The notes: a model not told the origin generated them from the letters alone. Positions 44,732 to 53,796 are shown, counted from the first letter of the stretch. The stretch is 64,000 nt of DNA from Pseudomonas deceptionensis (GCF_900106095.1 NZ_FNUD01000002.1:3679501-3743500), one strand, 5' to 3'. Translations and numbers: made by a program.

Positions 44732-45166
44732 CTAAAGCGAAGGGGAATAAACCTGTGCCGGGTCTTGTCGGGCCAGTTGCTGGAAGATCTCGCCGTGCAT
44801 TGCCAGCAGCTTGCCGTTGCGCTCATTCAGGTCACGGCAGCGCTCGACACTGGCAATCAGGGTTTTCCAGGCCTGATCCACGTGCCCACGGCGCACGGGC
44901 TCATACAGGCCGATCAGACTGTCCATCGCCCGGGTATCAGTTCCCAGGCGAAACACCTCCAGGACTCTGCTGCGGCGGCGGGCACGGGCACTGGCAGCAT
45001 CCATCAGCGCGACGATATGGCCGTTGGCCTCAGTAATGGTGACAATTTCGCGGGCCATGAGCGCCACTTGCAGACGCCCCATCCACTCGTGCAGCAGGGC
45101 AAAACCTGTCAGATCGTCGTGCACATCCTGCTCGACAACCTTCAGCAACTGGTCACGCTGGCTCAC
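44732..45166 (-). CDS. flgN: FlgN-like hook-associated protein chaperone (lateral)
   Basis: 144 residues, all-helical, starting at a GTG that overlaps the flgM stop (GGTGA). FlgN-type features are a Leu-rich N-terminal helix LLKVVEQDVHDDLTGFALLHEWMGRLQVALM and the late LIASVERCRDLNERNGKLLAMHG, whose LNxxNG element is typical. Chaperone for FlgK and FlgL. Coupled to flgM, as in most flagellar systems. Confidence 0.82.
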   Translation of the reverse strand: MSQRDQLLKVVEQDVHDDLTGFALLHEWMGRLQVALMAREIVTITEANGHIVALMDAASARARRRSRVLEVFRLGTDTRAMDSLIGLYEPVRRGHVDQAWKTLIASVERCRDLNERNGKLLAMHGEIFQQLARQDPAQVYSPSL

Positions 45167-45444
45167 CGCTCACCACGGTGATAGTTGAGCATGGCGCCGG
45201 CCAGCGAGGCGCTGTCGCTGGTGAGCGAGCCTGCGGCCAGTGCAGCCTTGAGGGTGGCGACCTTGTCCAGGTCCACTTGTGGCAATTGCCCCAGTGCCGA
45301 GTGGATTTGCTCCAGCCCCGGTTTGACTGCTGCAGGGGCGCTGACTGGCGTCACGGGACCGCTGCCGGTGCGCTCACTGCTGCCTGACACCGGGCGCTCG
45401 GCAGAAGGGGTAAAACTGATGACAGGCTGTCGTGTGATTTCCAT
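45163..45444 (-). CDS. flgM: anti-sigma28 factor FlgM (lateral)
   Basis: 93 residues from the ATG at 45444, with GGAG upstream. Disordered Pro/Ser/Thr-rich N-half, then the sigma-binding helices LEQIHSALGQLPQVDLDKVATLKAALAAGSLTSDSASLAGAMLNYH, with VDxxKVxxLKxAxxxG as in FlgM. Binds LafS until export through the finished hook. It has its own sigma28-type promoter, a usual feedback arrangement. Confidence 0.88.
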   Translation of the reverse strand: MEITRQPVISFTPSAERPVSGSSERTGSGPVTPVSAPAAVKPGLEQIHSALGQLPQVDLDKVATLKAALAAGSLTSDSASLAGAMLNYHRGER

Positions 45445-45477
45445 GATGAGCTCCAGAACTGGGTGATACTGTGCAAA

Positions 45478-45503
45478 GGCGACCCTTTGACGGGGTGACT
45501 TAA
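45478..45503 (-). promoter_or_regulatory. candidate sigma28 (LafS) promoter of flgMN
   Basis: Minus strand TTAAG (45503-45499), 15 bases, GTCGCC (45483-45478), about 34 bases before the flgM ATG. The boxes and the spacer length are identical to those upstream of lafA, and the surrounding AAAGGGTCGCC-TTTG context is also shared. Confidence 0.6.
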
Positions 45504-45520
45504 ATCCAGTCGACAACAAT

Positions 45521-45958
45521 TTAAATAAATACTTCTTGAGCCTTGTTCCGCCACCAGGTCTGGCTGGCCAGCCCGTCCTGGATTTTCTGTTCCTGCTGCG
45601 CCAGGGTCGCCTGCCAAATGCGCATTTTGTCGTCGATCACCTGAGCCAGAACCTTCTCCTGGCGCACCGCATGCTGCAGTTCATCCTGGATGCGGCTCAG
45701 GGTCTGCTCGGCCAGTTTCAATTCACGAACCTGCAAGTTGGTCATGGCATGCAGCGTGGCCTTGTACTGCTGCTGGTTGTGACGTTGCAAGGGTGTGGTG
45801 GTGGCGCTAGTGAAGCCGCACAACCGCTTGAGGGCGGTAATGTTATTACGATAACGCTCACACAGATTCTGCTGGTAGCTGACCCGCCCCATGATCTGAC
45901 GCATCTGGATATTGCGTAACTGCGCCAGCCGATTGAGCACATTGATCCGGTTTTTCAT
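45521..45958 (-). CDS. fliJ: flagellar export protein FliJ (lateral)
   Basis: 145 residues from the ATG at 45958. A coiled-coil protein: NRINVLNRLAQLRNIQMRQIMGRVSYQQNLCERYRNNI, then LKLAEQTLSRIQDELQHAVRQEKVLAQVIDDK. Ends in the W-W-R-N-K element (SQTWWRNKAQEVFI) where FliJ proteins have a conserved D-E-x-A-x-R region. Links FliI to FlhA. Last gene of the fliEFGHIJ block. Confidence 0.85.
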   Translation of the reverse strand: MKNRINVLNRLAQLRNIQMRQIMGRVSYQQNLCERYRNNITALKRLCGFTSATTTPLQRHNQQQYKATLHAMTNLQVRELKLAEQTLSRIQDELQHAVRQEKVLAQVIDDKMRIWQATLAQQEQKIQDGLASQTWWRNKAQEVFI

Positions 45959-45983
45959 CGCCCTGGCCCCTGGGTACAAACCG

Positions 45984-47303
45984 TCATTTGACGATGCTCT
46001 GCAACGTATCGATGCTCATGCCCAGCTCGGCGCTGGCCCCCACATCCTGGCGCAGGAAGCGCTCGATATTGGGCGCCAGCTTGACCGCGCGGTCCGTTCC
46101 CGGGTCCATCCCCGGCGTATAGCCACCCAGCGGGATCAGGTCTTTGATACCGTCATAAACGCTGCTGTATTCCTTGAAGGAACGCGCCGCGTTCAAATGC
46201 TTGCGGTCCGCCACCTGGCTCATGCAGCGGCTCACTGAAGCCGCCACATCAATGGCCGGGTAATGACCGATGTCGGCCAGTTTGCGTGACAGCACGATAT
46301 GCCCGTCCAGAATCGCCCGGGCACAGTCAACGATCGGGTCTTGCTGATCGTCGCCTTCGGCCAGTACCGTGTAGATCGCACTCAGGCTGCCTTCGGCACT
46401 TTCACCATTACCGGCGCTTTCTACCAGCTCCGGCAGCATGCCGAAAACCGAAGGCGGATAGCCTTTGGTCGCCGGAGGCTCACCCAGTGCAAGGGCGATT
46501 TCACGCTGCGCCATGGCATAGCGTGTCAGGGAGTCAACCAGCAGCAGTACATCCTTGCCCTGATCGCGGAAGTAGGCCGCAATGCTGTGGCACAGTTCGG
46601 CGGCCTTGAGCCGCATCAGCGGCGATTCATTGGCCGGCGCCACCACCACCACGGCCTTGCGCAGACCTTCGGGGCCCAGCGAGTGCTGGATGAATTCCTG
46701 CACCTCCCTGCCCCGCTCGCCGATCAACCCGACCACCACCACATCAGCCTTGGTCTGGCGCGTGATCATGCCCAGCAGCACGCTTTTACCCACGCCGCTG
46801 CCCGCAAACAGGCCGACGCGCTGACCCTTGCCCAGGGTCAGCAGGGCATTGATTGCCCGCACGCCCACGTCCAGAGGTTCGCTCACCGGCTGACGCTTGA
46901 GCGGGTTGACCTTGGGCAGTTCGACGTGCAGTTCATCGCGCCCGGTCAGCTTGCCCAAATCGTCCATCGGCTCGCCCAGGCCGTTGAGCACACGGCCCAG
47001 CCAGGATTCATCGATGTGCAGCGCGGCGTCTTCCTTGGCCGCAAATACCCGCGACCCCGCGCTCAAGCCCACAGGCTTCTTGAACGGCATCAAATAGGTG
47101 ATATCGCGGTTAAACCCCACCACCTGCGCATCGAGCATTTCACCGTCGGACTGCTCGACATAGCAGCGCTGCCCGGTCACCCGCTGGCAGCCCAGACTTT
47201 CGAGCAAAATGCCCGACATGCGCACCAGCCGCCCGCTGACCTTGGCCAGTTGTACGTCGTCCAGCGAGCGCAGAGCGTCATTGAGTGCAAAAGGTTTGAG
47301 CAC
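45984..47303 (-). CDS. fliI: flagellum-specific ATPase FliI (lateral)
   Basis: 439 residues from a GTG with GAGG 8 bases upstream. Walker A GLFAGSGVGKSVLLG, the GERGREVQEF strand, Walker B DVLLLVDSLTRYAMAQREIALALGEPPATKGYPPSVF, all typical of type III secretion ATPases. Energises substrate delivery at the base of the export gate. Confidence 0.96.
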   Translation of the reverse strand: MLKPFALNDALRSLDDVQLAKVSGRLVRMSGILLESLGCQRVTGQRCYVEQSDGEMLDAQVVGFNRDITYLMPFKKPVGLSAGSRVFAAKEDAALHIDESWLGRVLNGLGEPMDDLGKLTGRDELHVELPKVNPLKRQPVSEPLDVGVRAINALLTLGKGQRVGLFAGSGVGKSVLLGMITRQTKADVVVVGLIGERGREVQEFIQHSLGPEGLRKAVVVVAPANESPLMRLKAAELCHSIAAYFRDQGKDVLLLVDSLTRYAMAQREIALALGEPPATKGYPPSVFGMLPELVESAGNGESAEGSLSAIYTVLAEGDDQQDPIVDCARAILDGHIVLSRKLADIGHYPAIDVAASVSRCMSQVADRKHLNAARSFKEYSSVYDGIKDLIPLGGYTPGMDPGTDRAVKLAPNIERFLRQDVGASAELGMSIDTLQSIVK

Positions 47304-47306
47304 GAA

Positions 47307-47999
47307 TCAATCCTCGGTCAGGTGCAGATGTTGCGACAGGGTTTCAACACAGGCGTCCAGCCGCTGCTGACAGCCCACATCGACCTCGGCCCGGGGCGTC
47401 ACAATGCGGCATTCCCCCAGCGCCAGCGCCTCGTCGGCCACCAGGCGCCAACTCGCGGCCCGGTCGGGTGCCAGGTCCTTGATCCGGGCAAACTCCTGAG
47501 GATGCAAGTTGATATGCACGTCCGTCGTCTCCAGCGGCATGCCGGCCAAGGCTTCTTCTGCCAGGGTCAGCAACTGCGTCGGGTTCAGGGTCAACTCGCA
47601 GCGAATCACTTGCTCGGACACTTTTTTGACCAGTGCCAGCAGTTCCTGACGCCGCGTGCGCTCAAGCTCCGACAAAAAGCTGCGCAGTTGCCGGTTAGCT
47701 TCTTCCAGAGGGAAACTGGCCTGATCGAATGACTCGCGCCCTTCTACACGGCCCTGCATCAAGCCTTCTTGCAAACCCTGTTCGCGGCCAGCCTCATAGC
47801 CCAATTGCTGACCATGCTCCTGCCCCTGAATCAAGCCTTCCTGGTAGCCCTTTTCATTGCCTTCCTGAAAACCGTCGGCAATGGCCCGCTGCACCGCAAC
47901 GGGGTCATTTTTCCACTCCGGGGCCAGCGATTGCGGCAACGGAGGAAAACGATAGGGCCGCCAGTCGCGGGGCTTGTCTTTCAGCACATTGATCGACAC
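47307..47999 (-). CDS. fliH: flagellar export regulator FliH (lateral)
   Basis: 230 residues from a GTG. Residues ~42-88 hold a run of GxxxG-type repeats (GFQEGNEKGYQEG, GQEHGQQLGYEAGREQG), the hallmark of FliH helices. The C-terminal half is the FliI-binding domain. W13 in DWRPYRFPPL fits the N-terminal aromatic FliN/FlhA contact. Controls FliI. Confidence 0.92.
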   Translation of the reverse strand: MSINVLKDKPRDWRPYRFPPLPQSLAPEWKNDPVAVQRAIADGFQEGNEKGYQEGLIQGQEHGQQLGYEAGREQGLQEGLMQGRVEGRESFDQASFPLEEANRQLRSFLSELERTRRQELLALVKKVSEQVIRCELTLNPTQLLTLAEEALAGMPLETTDVHINLHPQEFARIKDLAPDRAASWRLVADEALALGECRIVTPRAEVDVGCQQRLDACVETLSQHLHLTED

Positions 48000-48009
48000 G
48001 GAACAGCCC

Positions 48010-49065
48010 TCACTCTACGGTTGGCTCGCGGAACAGCTGAATGGCCAAACCACCTTCGGTTGCCATCTCCCGCACCACCGCCATGATTTCCTTGCGCACC
48101 TGCTCAACCCGGCTCATGGGTACCGGCCCCTGACGACGGTTCAGGGCTTCCATCTGCTGCATCTGACGACGCGGCATGGCCCCTTGAATCGCCTTGACCA
48201 GGGCCGGTTCAGCCCCTTTGAGTGCGACTACCCACTCGCTCAACGGGATGACCTCAAGCAAGGTTTGCAAGACTTCCTGGCTCTGGCGGGACAGGATGAA
48301 GAAGTCATACATTTCATCTTCGATACGCTCCACCAATGAGGTGTCGTGGGCACGCAACAGCTCGAACATCTGATCACGGTCGCCCTTGAAGCGATTCATG
48401 ATGTCTGCCGCCTGCTTGACCCCGCGCACCTGCGAGCCCTGGGTAGACAACACCGACAGGCTGCGTTCGATCAACTGCTCAAGCTCCTTGATCACATCGC
48501 CATTGATCTCATTGAGGTTGGCAATGCGATACAGCAACTCGTCCTGACGCCAGCTGGGCATGCTTTCAAGCACTTCACTGGCCATGCCGGGCGGCAGGAA
48601 GGCGAGGAACACTGCCTGCATCTGCGCATGCTCCTTGGCAATCAGGGTGGCGAACTGCTTGGGATCGACCCATTCCAGCTTGACCATCTTGGTGCGGATT
48701 TCCTCGCCATAGATGCTGTCCAGCAGGCTGCGCGTAATGTCGCTGCCCAAGGCCTTGCCGAGCATGCCCGACAGGTAGCTGCGCGAGGCACCCTTGATGC
48801 TGCTTTGTTCCTTGTAGTCGTCAAAGAAGCGGCTGATGACCTCTGAAACCATCGGCTGCTTGACGTTGCTCAAGCGGGCCATGGCCTGGCTGATGAGGAC
48901 GATTTCCTCTCGGGAAAAGTGCCGCAGCACCCCCGCAGAAACGCTGTCGCCCATGCTCAACATAAGGATCGAGGCTTGCTCAAGGGAGCTCATGGTGCGG
49001 CTCTGCGCTGTGCGGGCGCGCAACTCCTGCATGACATCAGCTGGTCGTGTTGACATTGGTTTCAT
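48010..49065 (-). CDS. fliG: flagellar motor switch protein FliG (lateral)
   Basis: Up to 351 residues; ATGs at 49056, 49032 and 48993 are also possible, and the last gives a 327-residue protein starting MSSLEQASILML that fits FliG best. N-domain binds FliF, the middle carries QDELLYRIANLNEINGDVIKELEQLIERSL, and the C-domain has the torque helix region FKGDRDQMFELLRAHDTSLVERIEDEMYDF. Rotor protein facing MotA. Confidence 0.94.
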   Translation of the reverse strand: MKPMSTRPADVMQELRARTAQSRTMSSLEQASILMLSMGDSVSAGVLRHFSREEIVLISQAMARLSNVKQPMVSEVISRFFDDYKEQSSIKGASRSYLSGMLGKALGSDITRSLLDSIYGEEIRTKMVKLEWVDPKQFATLIAKEHAQMQAVFLAFLPPGMASEVLESMPSWRQDELLYRIANLNEINGDVIKELEQLIERSLSVLSTQGSQVRGVKQAADIMNRFKGDRDQMFELLRAHDTSLVERIEDEMYDFFILSRQSQEVLQTLLEVIPLSEWVVALKGAEPALVKAIQGAMPRRQMQQMEALNRRQGPVPMSRVEQVRKEIMAVVREMATEGGLAIQLFREPTVE

Positions 49066-50701
49066 TGCGGCCTATCCACTGTTTGATCACTTCCGACACG
49101 CGTTCGGAGTCGTTTTTAGCCAACATTTGCAAATGCTCGATTTGCAGCTCCAGCCCCGAACCCGGTGCGGGAAGACAAATTTCAGACAACGGGTTCGTTT
49201 CGCCCAACATGGTCGCGAAGTTGCCGTTTTCCTTGTTTGGCACCAACGACTTGGTCATCTGTTCACTGCCCAGCTTTAACTCGGCAGTTGCCTCCAGCGC
49301 AGGATGCACCGGTTGCTCCTTGCGCCCCGAGAGGCGGCTCAGGGCCGGGCGTACCACCATCAGCAGCAACAGCAGACTGATCAGGCCACACAGGCCCATC
49401 TTGATCAGCTGATGGATTTTATCGTCCTGCCACCAGACGGCCTGCTCAATCGACATATCAGTGGCGGCAAACGGGAACACACTCAATGTCAGCACATCGC
49501 CACGGCCGGCATTGAAGCCCACCGCGCTTTTGAGCATCGCTTCGAGCTCTGCTCGCGCTTGCGGCGACCAGCCGCCGTCAGCCTCGGTGTTGGTGGCATT
49601 GAGCACCACCGCAATACTCTGGTTGCGCAGGTTGAACGGCGAGTATTTGACGTGGGTGACACTCTGGTCGTAGTCCAGCTTGCGAGTGGACTCCTTGCGG
49701 ATCGAGGTCGCGCCCTGGTCTGCGGTCTTTGCCGGTACTCCGGCTGCCGGCTGCTGGCCACCGACAGGCGTTACCGGGCGGTTGCTCAACGAGCCCGGAA
49801 CACCGATCGCCAGCTTGTCCAGCACGCTTTCATCCTGCAGCACTTCATTCCGCAGACGCGGGGTATCGCCAAATGCCTGGAGGGTTTCTTCTTTTTGGCT
49901 GAAATCGATATCGGCCGTAACACTGATGCGGTAGTTGCCGTTGCCCAGGATGGGCGCGAGCACTTGCTCGACATTGCTTGAAGTCTTGAGCTGATACTCG
50001 TCGACCACCTGCCAGCTCTGGGCCGGCGCGCCATCGGCATTGAGCCCGCGGGTCAACAGCGCACCGTATTGGTCGACAACGCTGACATCCTTGCTTTGCA
50101 GCTTGGGTACGCTGTTGGCCACAAGGTTGATGATTGCCCCCACCTGCTCCGGTTTGAGCCGCGCCCCGGGACTCATTTGCAGCATGACCGAGGCCTTGGC
50201 CGGCTCACGGTTGCTGACCACAAAGGAGCTGCTCTCGTGCAAAGCCAGATGCACGCGAGCGTTATCGATCCCCTTGAGGGCCATGATGGTGCGGGCCAGC
50301 TCCCCTTCCAGGCTGCGCTTGAGGCGTACATCCTGGACAAACTGGCTGGTGCCCAGCGGCTCGTCCTTGTCGAACAGGTCATAACCGGCCGGTACGGCCA
50401 CTTGCACGCCCTTGGCGCTGAGCAGCATGCGCGCCCGGCCAAGATCGGCCTCGCGCACCAGTACCTGGCCGCTCTGTGGATGCAGTTCATACACAATCTT
50501 GTCGGCATCCAGCACTTGCATCACGTCGGCGGCAGGGTAAGCCTCGCCGGCACCGTACAGCGAGCGCATGGAACCCTGGTCCCGCCACAGGTAAAACACC
50601 ACGCTGACGGCCAGCAAGCCAGCTATGGCGGCCATCAGCACCAGCCCAAGGCGCGGGTCGGGTTTCAACCCGCCGAGCAGCGCCTTGAGTTTATCGTTCA
50701 T
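49037..50701 (-). CDS. fliF: flagellar MS-ring protein FliF (lateral)
   Basis: 554 residues from the ATG at 50701. First membrane helix LGLVLMAAIAGLLAVSVVFYLW, periplasmic ring-building motifs with LFDKDEPLGTSQFVQDVRLKRSLEGELARTI and ARVHLAL, second helix MGLCGLISLLLLLMVVRPAL, and the FliG-binding C-terminus LQIEHLQMLAKNDSERVSEVIKQWI. Founding ring of the basal body. Confidence 0.95.
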   Translation of the reverse strand: MNDKLKALLGGLKPDPRLGLVLMAAIAGLLAVSVVFYLWRDQGSMRSLYGAGEAYPAADVMQVLDADKIVYELHPQSGQVLVREADLGRARMLLSAKGVQVAVPAGYDLFDKDEPLGTSQFVQDVRLKRSLEGELARTIMALKGIDNARVHLALHESSSFVVSNREPAKASVMLQMSPGARLKPEQVGAIINLVANSVPKLQSKDVSVVDQYGALLTRGLNADGAPAQSWQVVDEYQLKTSSNVEQVLAPILGNGNYRISVTADIDFSQKEETLQAFGDTPRLRNEVLQDESVLDKLAIGVPGSLSNRPVTPVGGQQPAAGVPAKTADQGATSIRKESTRKLDYDQSVTHVKYSPFNLRNQSIAVVLNATNTEADGGWSPQARAELEAMLKSAVGFNAGRGDVLTLSVFPFAATDMSIEQAVWWQDDKIHQLIKMGLCGLISLLLLLMVVRPALSRLSGRKEQPVHPALEATAELKLGSEQMTKSLVPNKENGNFATMLGETNPLSEICLPAPGSGLELQIEHLQMLAKNDSERVSEVIKQWIGRNETNVNTTS

Positions 50702-50732
50702 TATTTGCAGCACGTTCAGTACTCACTATCCG

Positions 50733-51065
50733 TCACAACGGCATTCTCATCACGTCATCAAATGCCGTGGTCAATTTGTTGCGCACTTGCAGCAAGGCGC
50801 TGAACGCAACGCTGGCCTTCTGGCTCTCGATCATCGCCCCCGCCAGGTTGTCGCTTTTGCCGCTGTCCACGTCGGCAATCGCCTTGCTCGCCACATGCTG
50901 CCGGGCATCGACCGAACGCATGGCCTGCTCGAACGCCGCACCAATCCCGCCACCGGCGGTTTGCTCGAACATGGCCGCAGGTTGAATGATCGGGTTCTGC
51001 ATCAGGCTCTTGGCCTGTTCCATCTGGCCCAGCATTTGTTGCTGGACGCTCAAGATTGAACTCAT
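50733..51065 (-). CDS. fliE: flagellar MS ring-rod junction protein FliE (lateral)
   Basis: 110 residues from the ATG at 51065 with GGAG 6 bases upstream. C-terminal part SDNLAGAMIESQKASVAFSALLQVRNKLTTAFDDVMRMPL is the FliE signature. Connects the MS ring and the rod. First gene after lafK (51-base gap) with no separate promoter recognised. Confidence 0.93.
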   Translation of the reverse strand: MSSILSVQQQMLGQMEQAKSLMQNPIIQPAAMFEQTAGGGIGAAFEQAMRSVDARQHVASKAIADVDSGKSDNLAGAMIESQKASVAFSALLQVRNKLTTAFDDVMRMPL

Positions 51066-51115
51066 GGGTTGCTCCACAGAGGTAGGCATAAGGGTTGAAA
51101 GGTGAACAGCGGAAC

Positions 51116-52555
51116 TCAGAAAGCCGGCATCGCGATGCCTTGCTCGCGCATCGCACTGAGTCGATAACGCAGGGCGCGAGGGGTCATGCCCAGGCTTTGA
51201 GCGGCCTTGCTTTTATGGCCGTCAAATTTGCGAATGGTGTCCAGCACGTGCTGGTATTCGGCCCATTTACCGGTGGCTCGAAGGGCCGCTTTGCCATCCC
51301 CGGCGTCCATCCCGGGCGTCTGCAACGGACTGCAGGGCGCGGCACAGGCGGTCAGGCCAAGGTCCTGAGGCTGGATAAACAGCCCCCGGCGCAGCACCAG
51401 TGCGCGCTGCAAGGTGTTTTCCAGCTCGCGCACATTGCCGGGCCAGTCATGCTGCAACAGGGCCTGGCAGGCCTCGTCGGTCAGCAGGCCATCGGCGGCT
51501 TCCTGAGGGGCGTACCGGGCAATAAAACGCTGGGCAAGGGCTAAAACGTCTTCCTGGCGTTCGCGTAACGGGGTGATGTGCAAAGGCAGCACATCCAGAC
51601 GGAACATCAGATCCGAACGAAAACGCCCCTGGGCAACTTCTTCGCTCAAATCACGGTTGGTGGCGGCAATGATGCGTACATCCAGGGCGATTTCCTTGTG
51701 CCCGCCCAGACGCTCGACGCGCTGTTCCTGAAGCACACGCAGCAATTTGGCCTGCAACCCCAGGGGCAGCTCGCCAATTTCGTCCAGCAGCAAGGTGCCG
51801 CCATTGGCCAGTTCGAACTTGCCGCACTGGGCCGTCACCGCGCCGGTGAAGGCTCCGCGTTCGTGGCCGAAAAGCAGGGATTCCAGCATTTGCTCGGGAA
51901 TGGCCGCGCAGTTGACCGCGACAAAAGGGGCGTTATCACCCGATGCAAAGCGGTGGATATAGCGCGCCATCATCTCTTTGCCGGTCCCGGTTTCGCCGGT
52001 GATCAGGATGGGCGCGCGCGTGACGGCCACACGCTGAGCCATCGCCAACAGGCGACGCGCTGCTGGCGAACGCGAAACAAAGCTTTCCTGGGCGCTGACA
52101 GCAGCGGCCTGACGTTGCAACAAGGCCGTGATCTGCGCGGCACTGAAGGGTGCCAGCAGGTAATCCACACACCCTCTTTCCAGCAAGGCGGTCGCCCTGT
52201 CCTGTTCGGCATACTCAACGACCGGGATAACACTGATATGGGGGGCACGGCGAATCAGGTTTTCCGTTTCGGCATTTAACACGTGACCTGAAAAACCACT
52301 GACAAACATAAACACCAGGGTGGCCTGACTTAATGAATACCCTTGCAACTGCGCGCAACTTTCAACGCACGCCACGGCGCAATGCTGCTCAGACAAACAG
52401 TCGACCAGTATGGAATAACCCTTGTTCTGCGAATGGCCCACTACAATCACAGAGGCCTGTTCAGTTCGAACTTCAAAGGGCGCAACGCCTGTAGGACTAA
52501 AAGAGTTAATGACGGTATACCTGCGTAGTGGATCGCCTTTACCCACGTGCACCAC
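51116..52555 (-). CDS. lafK: sigma54-dependent activator of lateral flagella, LafK
   Basis: 479 residues from a GTG; the exact start is uncertain. N-terminal receiver-like domain (~35-150) has lost the acidic pair, the phospho-Asp (LVFMFVSGF) and the Lys (YLLAPF). AAA+ domain: Walker A GETGTGKE, sigma54-contact GAFTGA, Walker [11 protein letters not shown]-terminal Fis-type [26 protein letters not shown]. It should activate sigma54 promoters of flgB, fliD and perhaps fliM. Heads lafK-fliEFGHIJ as in Vibrio and E. coli Flag-2, and is distinct from the polar FleQ. Confidence 0.93.
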   Translation of the reverse strand: MVHVGKGDPLRRYTVINSFSPTGVAPFEVRTEQASVIVVGHSQNKGYSILVDCLSEQHCAVACVESCAQLQGYSLSQATLVFMFVSGFSGHVLNAETENLIRRAPHISVIPVVEYAEQDRATALLERGCVDYLLAPFSAAQITALLQRQAAAVSAQESFVSRSPAARRLLAMAQRVAVTRAPILITGETGTGKEMMARYIHRFASGDNAPFVAVNCAAIPEQMLESLLFGHERGAFTGAVTAQCGKFELANGGTLLLDEIGELPLGLQAKLLRVLQEQRVERLGGHKEIALDVRIIAATNRDLSEEVAQGRFRSDLMFRLDVLPLHITPLRERQEDVLALAQRFIARYAPQEAADGLLTDEACQALLQHDWPGNVRELENTLQRALVLRRGLFIQPQDLGLTACAAPCSPLQTPGMDAGDGKAALRATGKWAEYQHVLDTIRKFDGHKSKAAQSLGMTPRALRYRLSAMREQGIAMPAF

Positions 52556-52707
52556 TTATTAACGTGTTCGCGGGTGGATCATGTTCATGTAGCGGCGATG
52601 CCTGTGCGTGTTCGTTTCGGGTGTAGACCCCTTTCGGGCAAGGGCTCAATGCCGTCTTGAAAACTCACGTTCCTGTGACCCGCCGAACTGTAGGTGCCAA
52701 CGCGCCA

Positions 52708-52767
52708 TTACTGAAATCAGTAACCATCAAATCGACATCAACCTTATCAAAGGGCGATTTGATGGTT
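52708..52767. repeat. paired palindromes in the lafK-fliM divergent region
   Basis: TTACTGAAATCAGTAA (52708-52723) is a perfect 16-base palindrome. It directly abuts a second inverted repeat: AACCATCAAATCG (52722-52734) and CGATTTGATGGTT (52755-52767), 13 bp perfect, 20-base loop. The two share two bases. The 52556-52956 divergent gap (about 400 bases) holds no convincing gene, so these are candidate regulator-binding sites or an RNA hairpin. Confidence 0.7.
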
Positions 52768-52902
52768 TTTGATTTAATGCCCGACACGCTCATCCCTATA
52801 CTCGCCGCAGCCAGACGGACCCGCCAGCATCCCTTGCCACCCACGCCGGCAGCGGAATGCACAAACCTCGATTCCAGGACCTGAATCACCTGCCCTGTGG
52901 TC

Positions 52903-52918
52903 AGGCATGAGACACGCA
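52903..52918 (+). promoter_or_regulatory. weak candidate sigma54 promoter of the fliM operon
   Basis: AGGCATGAGACACGCA has GG and GC 10 bases apart and matches the -24 GGCA, but the -12 element is ACGC where TTGC is expected. It lies about 40 bases before the ATG at 52957. Confidence 0.35.
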
Positions 52919-52956
52919 GGATGACGTTACACCTATTCAGGAATGACTCTTTCACG

Positions 52957-53796
52957 ATGACTGGTTATAGAAAAGTTCAACATCAAGTGCCCGTCGATGA
53001 CCTGATGTTCTTGAAGCCCGAAAAACTGGGTCGTTACTATCATAAAGTACCGACTTATATAAAAGAGCTGGCCGGTAAATACCCAAAAGTTATCAGTGAC
53101 TATTTCCTGACCACCTACCGCATCAACACTGATTTGCGCGACGTTCAAGTGCATGAGGCTTTATTGACTTCGCCCCAATGCCGTTACATGACCGGGATCG
53201 GCAACATCGGTTTCAGTATGGACCGCCCTTTATTGGCCGAGTTGCTGGAAAGTTACTACGGCGGTTCCACGCCACCCGCTCAGGATGAGCCGCCGGTCAG
53301 CGCATCCGAGAACCGCATGCGCATGCGCCTGGGCATTGATATCTCGAAAATCTGTGCCCGCATCCTGATGGGCGGCGCTCCTCTGGGGCATATCGATACC
53401 ACCGTCAGTACGTATGAAGACATTCACTGGGGGTACTGCGTGGAGTTTGTATTTTTCAGCCCCGCAACCGGTATCGAGTCGTCCGTGCACCTGTACCTGG
53501 ACGCACAAGTCGTCGATGAACTGACTCGTCGCCACACCGAGACTCAGCCCTCAACCCCAACCGAACACACCGGGCATCGCATCGCCCAACTGCCGGTGCA
53601 CCTCAATTGCGTGCTGGCCCGCGCGCAGCTGCCTCTGAGCAGCGTACTGGCGCTCAAAGTCGACGACATCCTGATGGTGCGGTTGCTGGAGCGCTGCGAA
53701 GTCCACATCAAACAGCAAAAGTTGTTTCACGGTGCCATTTCCGAAGATGACGGCGCCTTGTTCTTAACTTCTCTCGACAGTGTTAAATGCCAATGA
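52957..53796 (+). CDS. fliM: flagellar motor switch protein FliM (lateral), lacking CheY-binding N-terminus
   Basis: 279 residues from the ATG at 52957; an ATG at 52921 is possible. Middle (CheC-like) domain and C-terminal FliN-like domain (LPVHLNCVLARAQLPLSSVLALKVDDILMV) are present, with GIGNIGFSMDRPLLAELLESYYGG. FliM normally begins with a peptide such as LSQxEIDALL that binds CheY-P. Here the protein starts directly at the KPEKLGRYY region. Rotor C-ring component. First gene of fliMNPQR-flhBA. Confidence 0.9.
   Translation: MTGYRKVQHQVPVDDLMFLKPEKLGRYYHKVPTYIKELAGKYPKVISDYFLTTYRINTDLRDVQVHEALLTSPQCRYMTGIGNIGFSMDRPLLAELLESYYGGSTPPAQDEPPVSASENRMRMRLGIDISKICARILMGGAPLGHIDTTVSTYEDIHWGYCVEFVFFSPATGIESSVHLYLDAQVVDELTRRHTETQPSTPTEHTGHRIAQLPVHLNCVLARAQLPLSSVLALKVDDILMVRLLERCEVHIKQQKLFHGAISEDDGALFLTSLDSVKCQ

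Noticed and set aside
46299..47732. Rightward open frame of about 477 codons opposite fliI and fliH
   Set aside because: Antisense shadow; both flagellar proteins are intact on the other strand.
52691..52700. TTGGCACC on the minus strand upstream of lafK as a sigma54 promoter
   Set aside because: The -24 half is good but no GC is found at the -12 distance.
52657..52884. Short rightward frame between lafK and fliM (75 codons, TTG start)
   Set aside because: No ribosome-binding site, no recognisable motif, and it runs through both inverted repeats of the regulatory gap.
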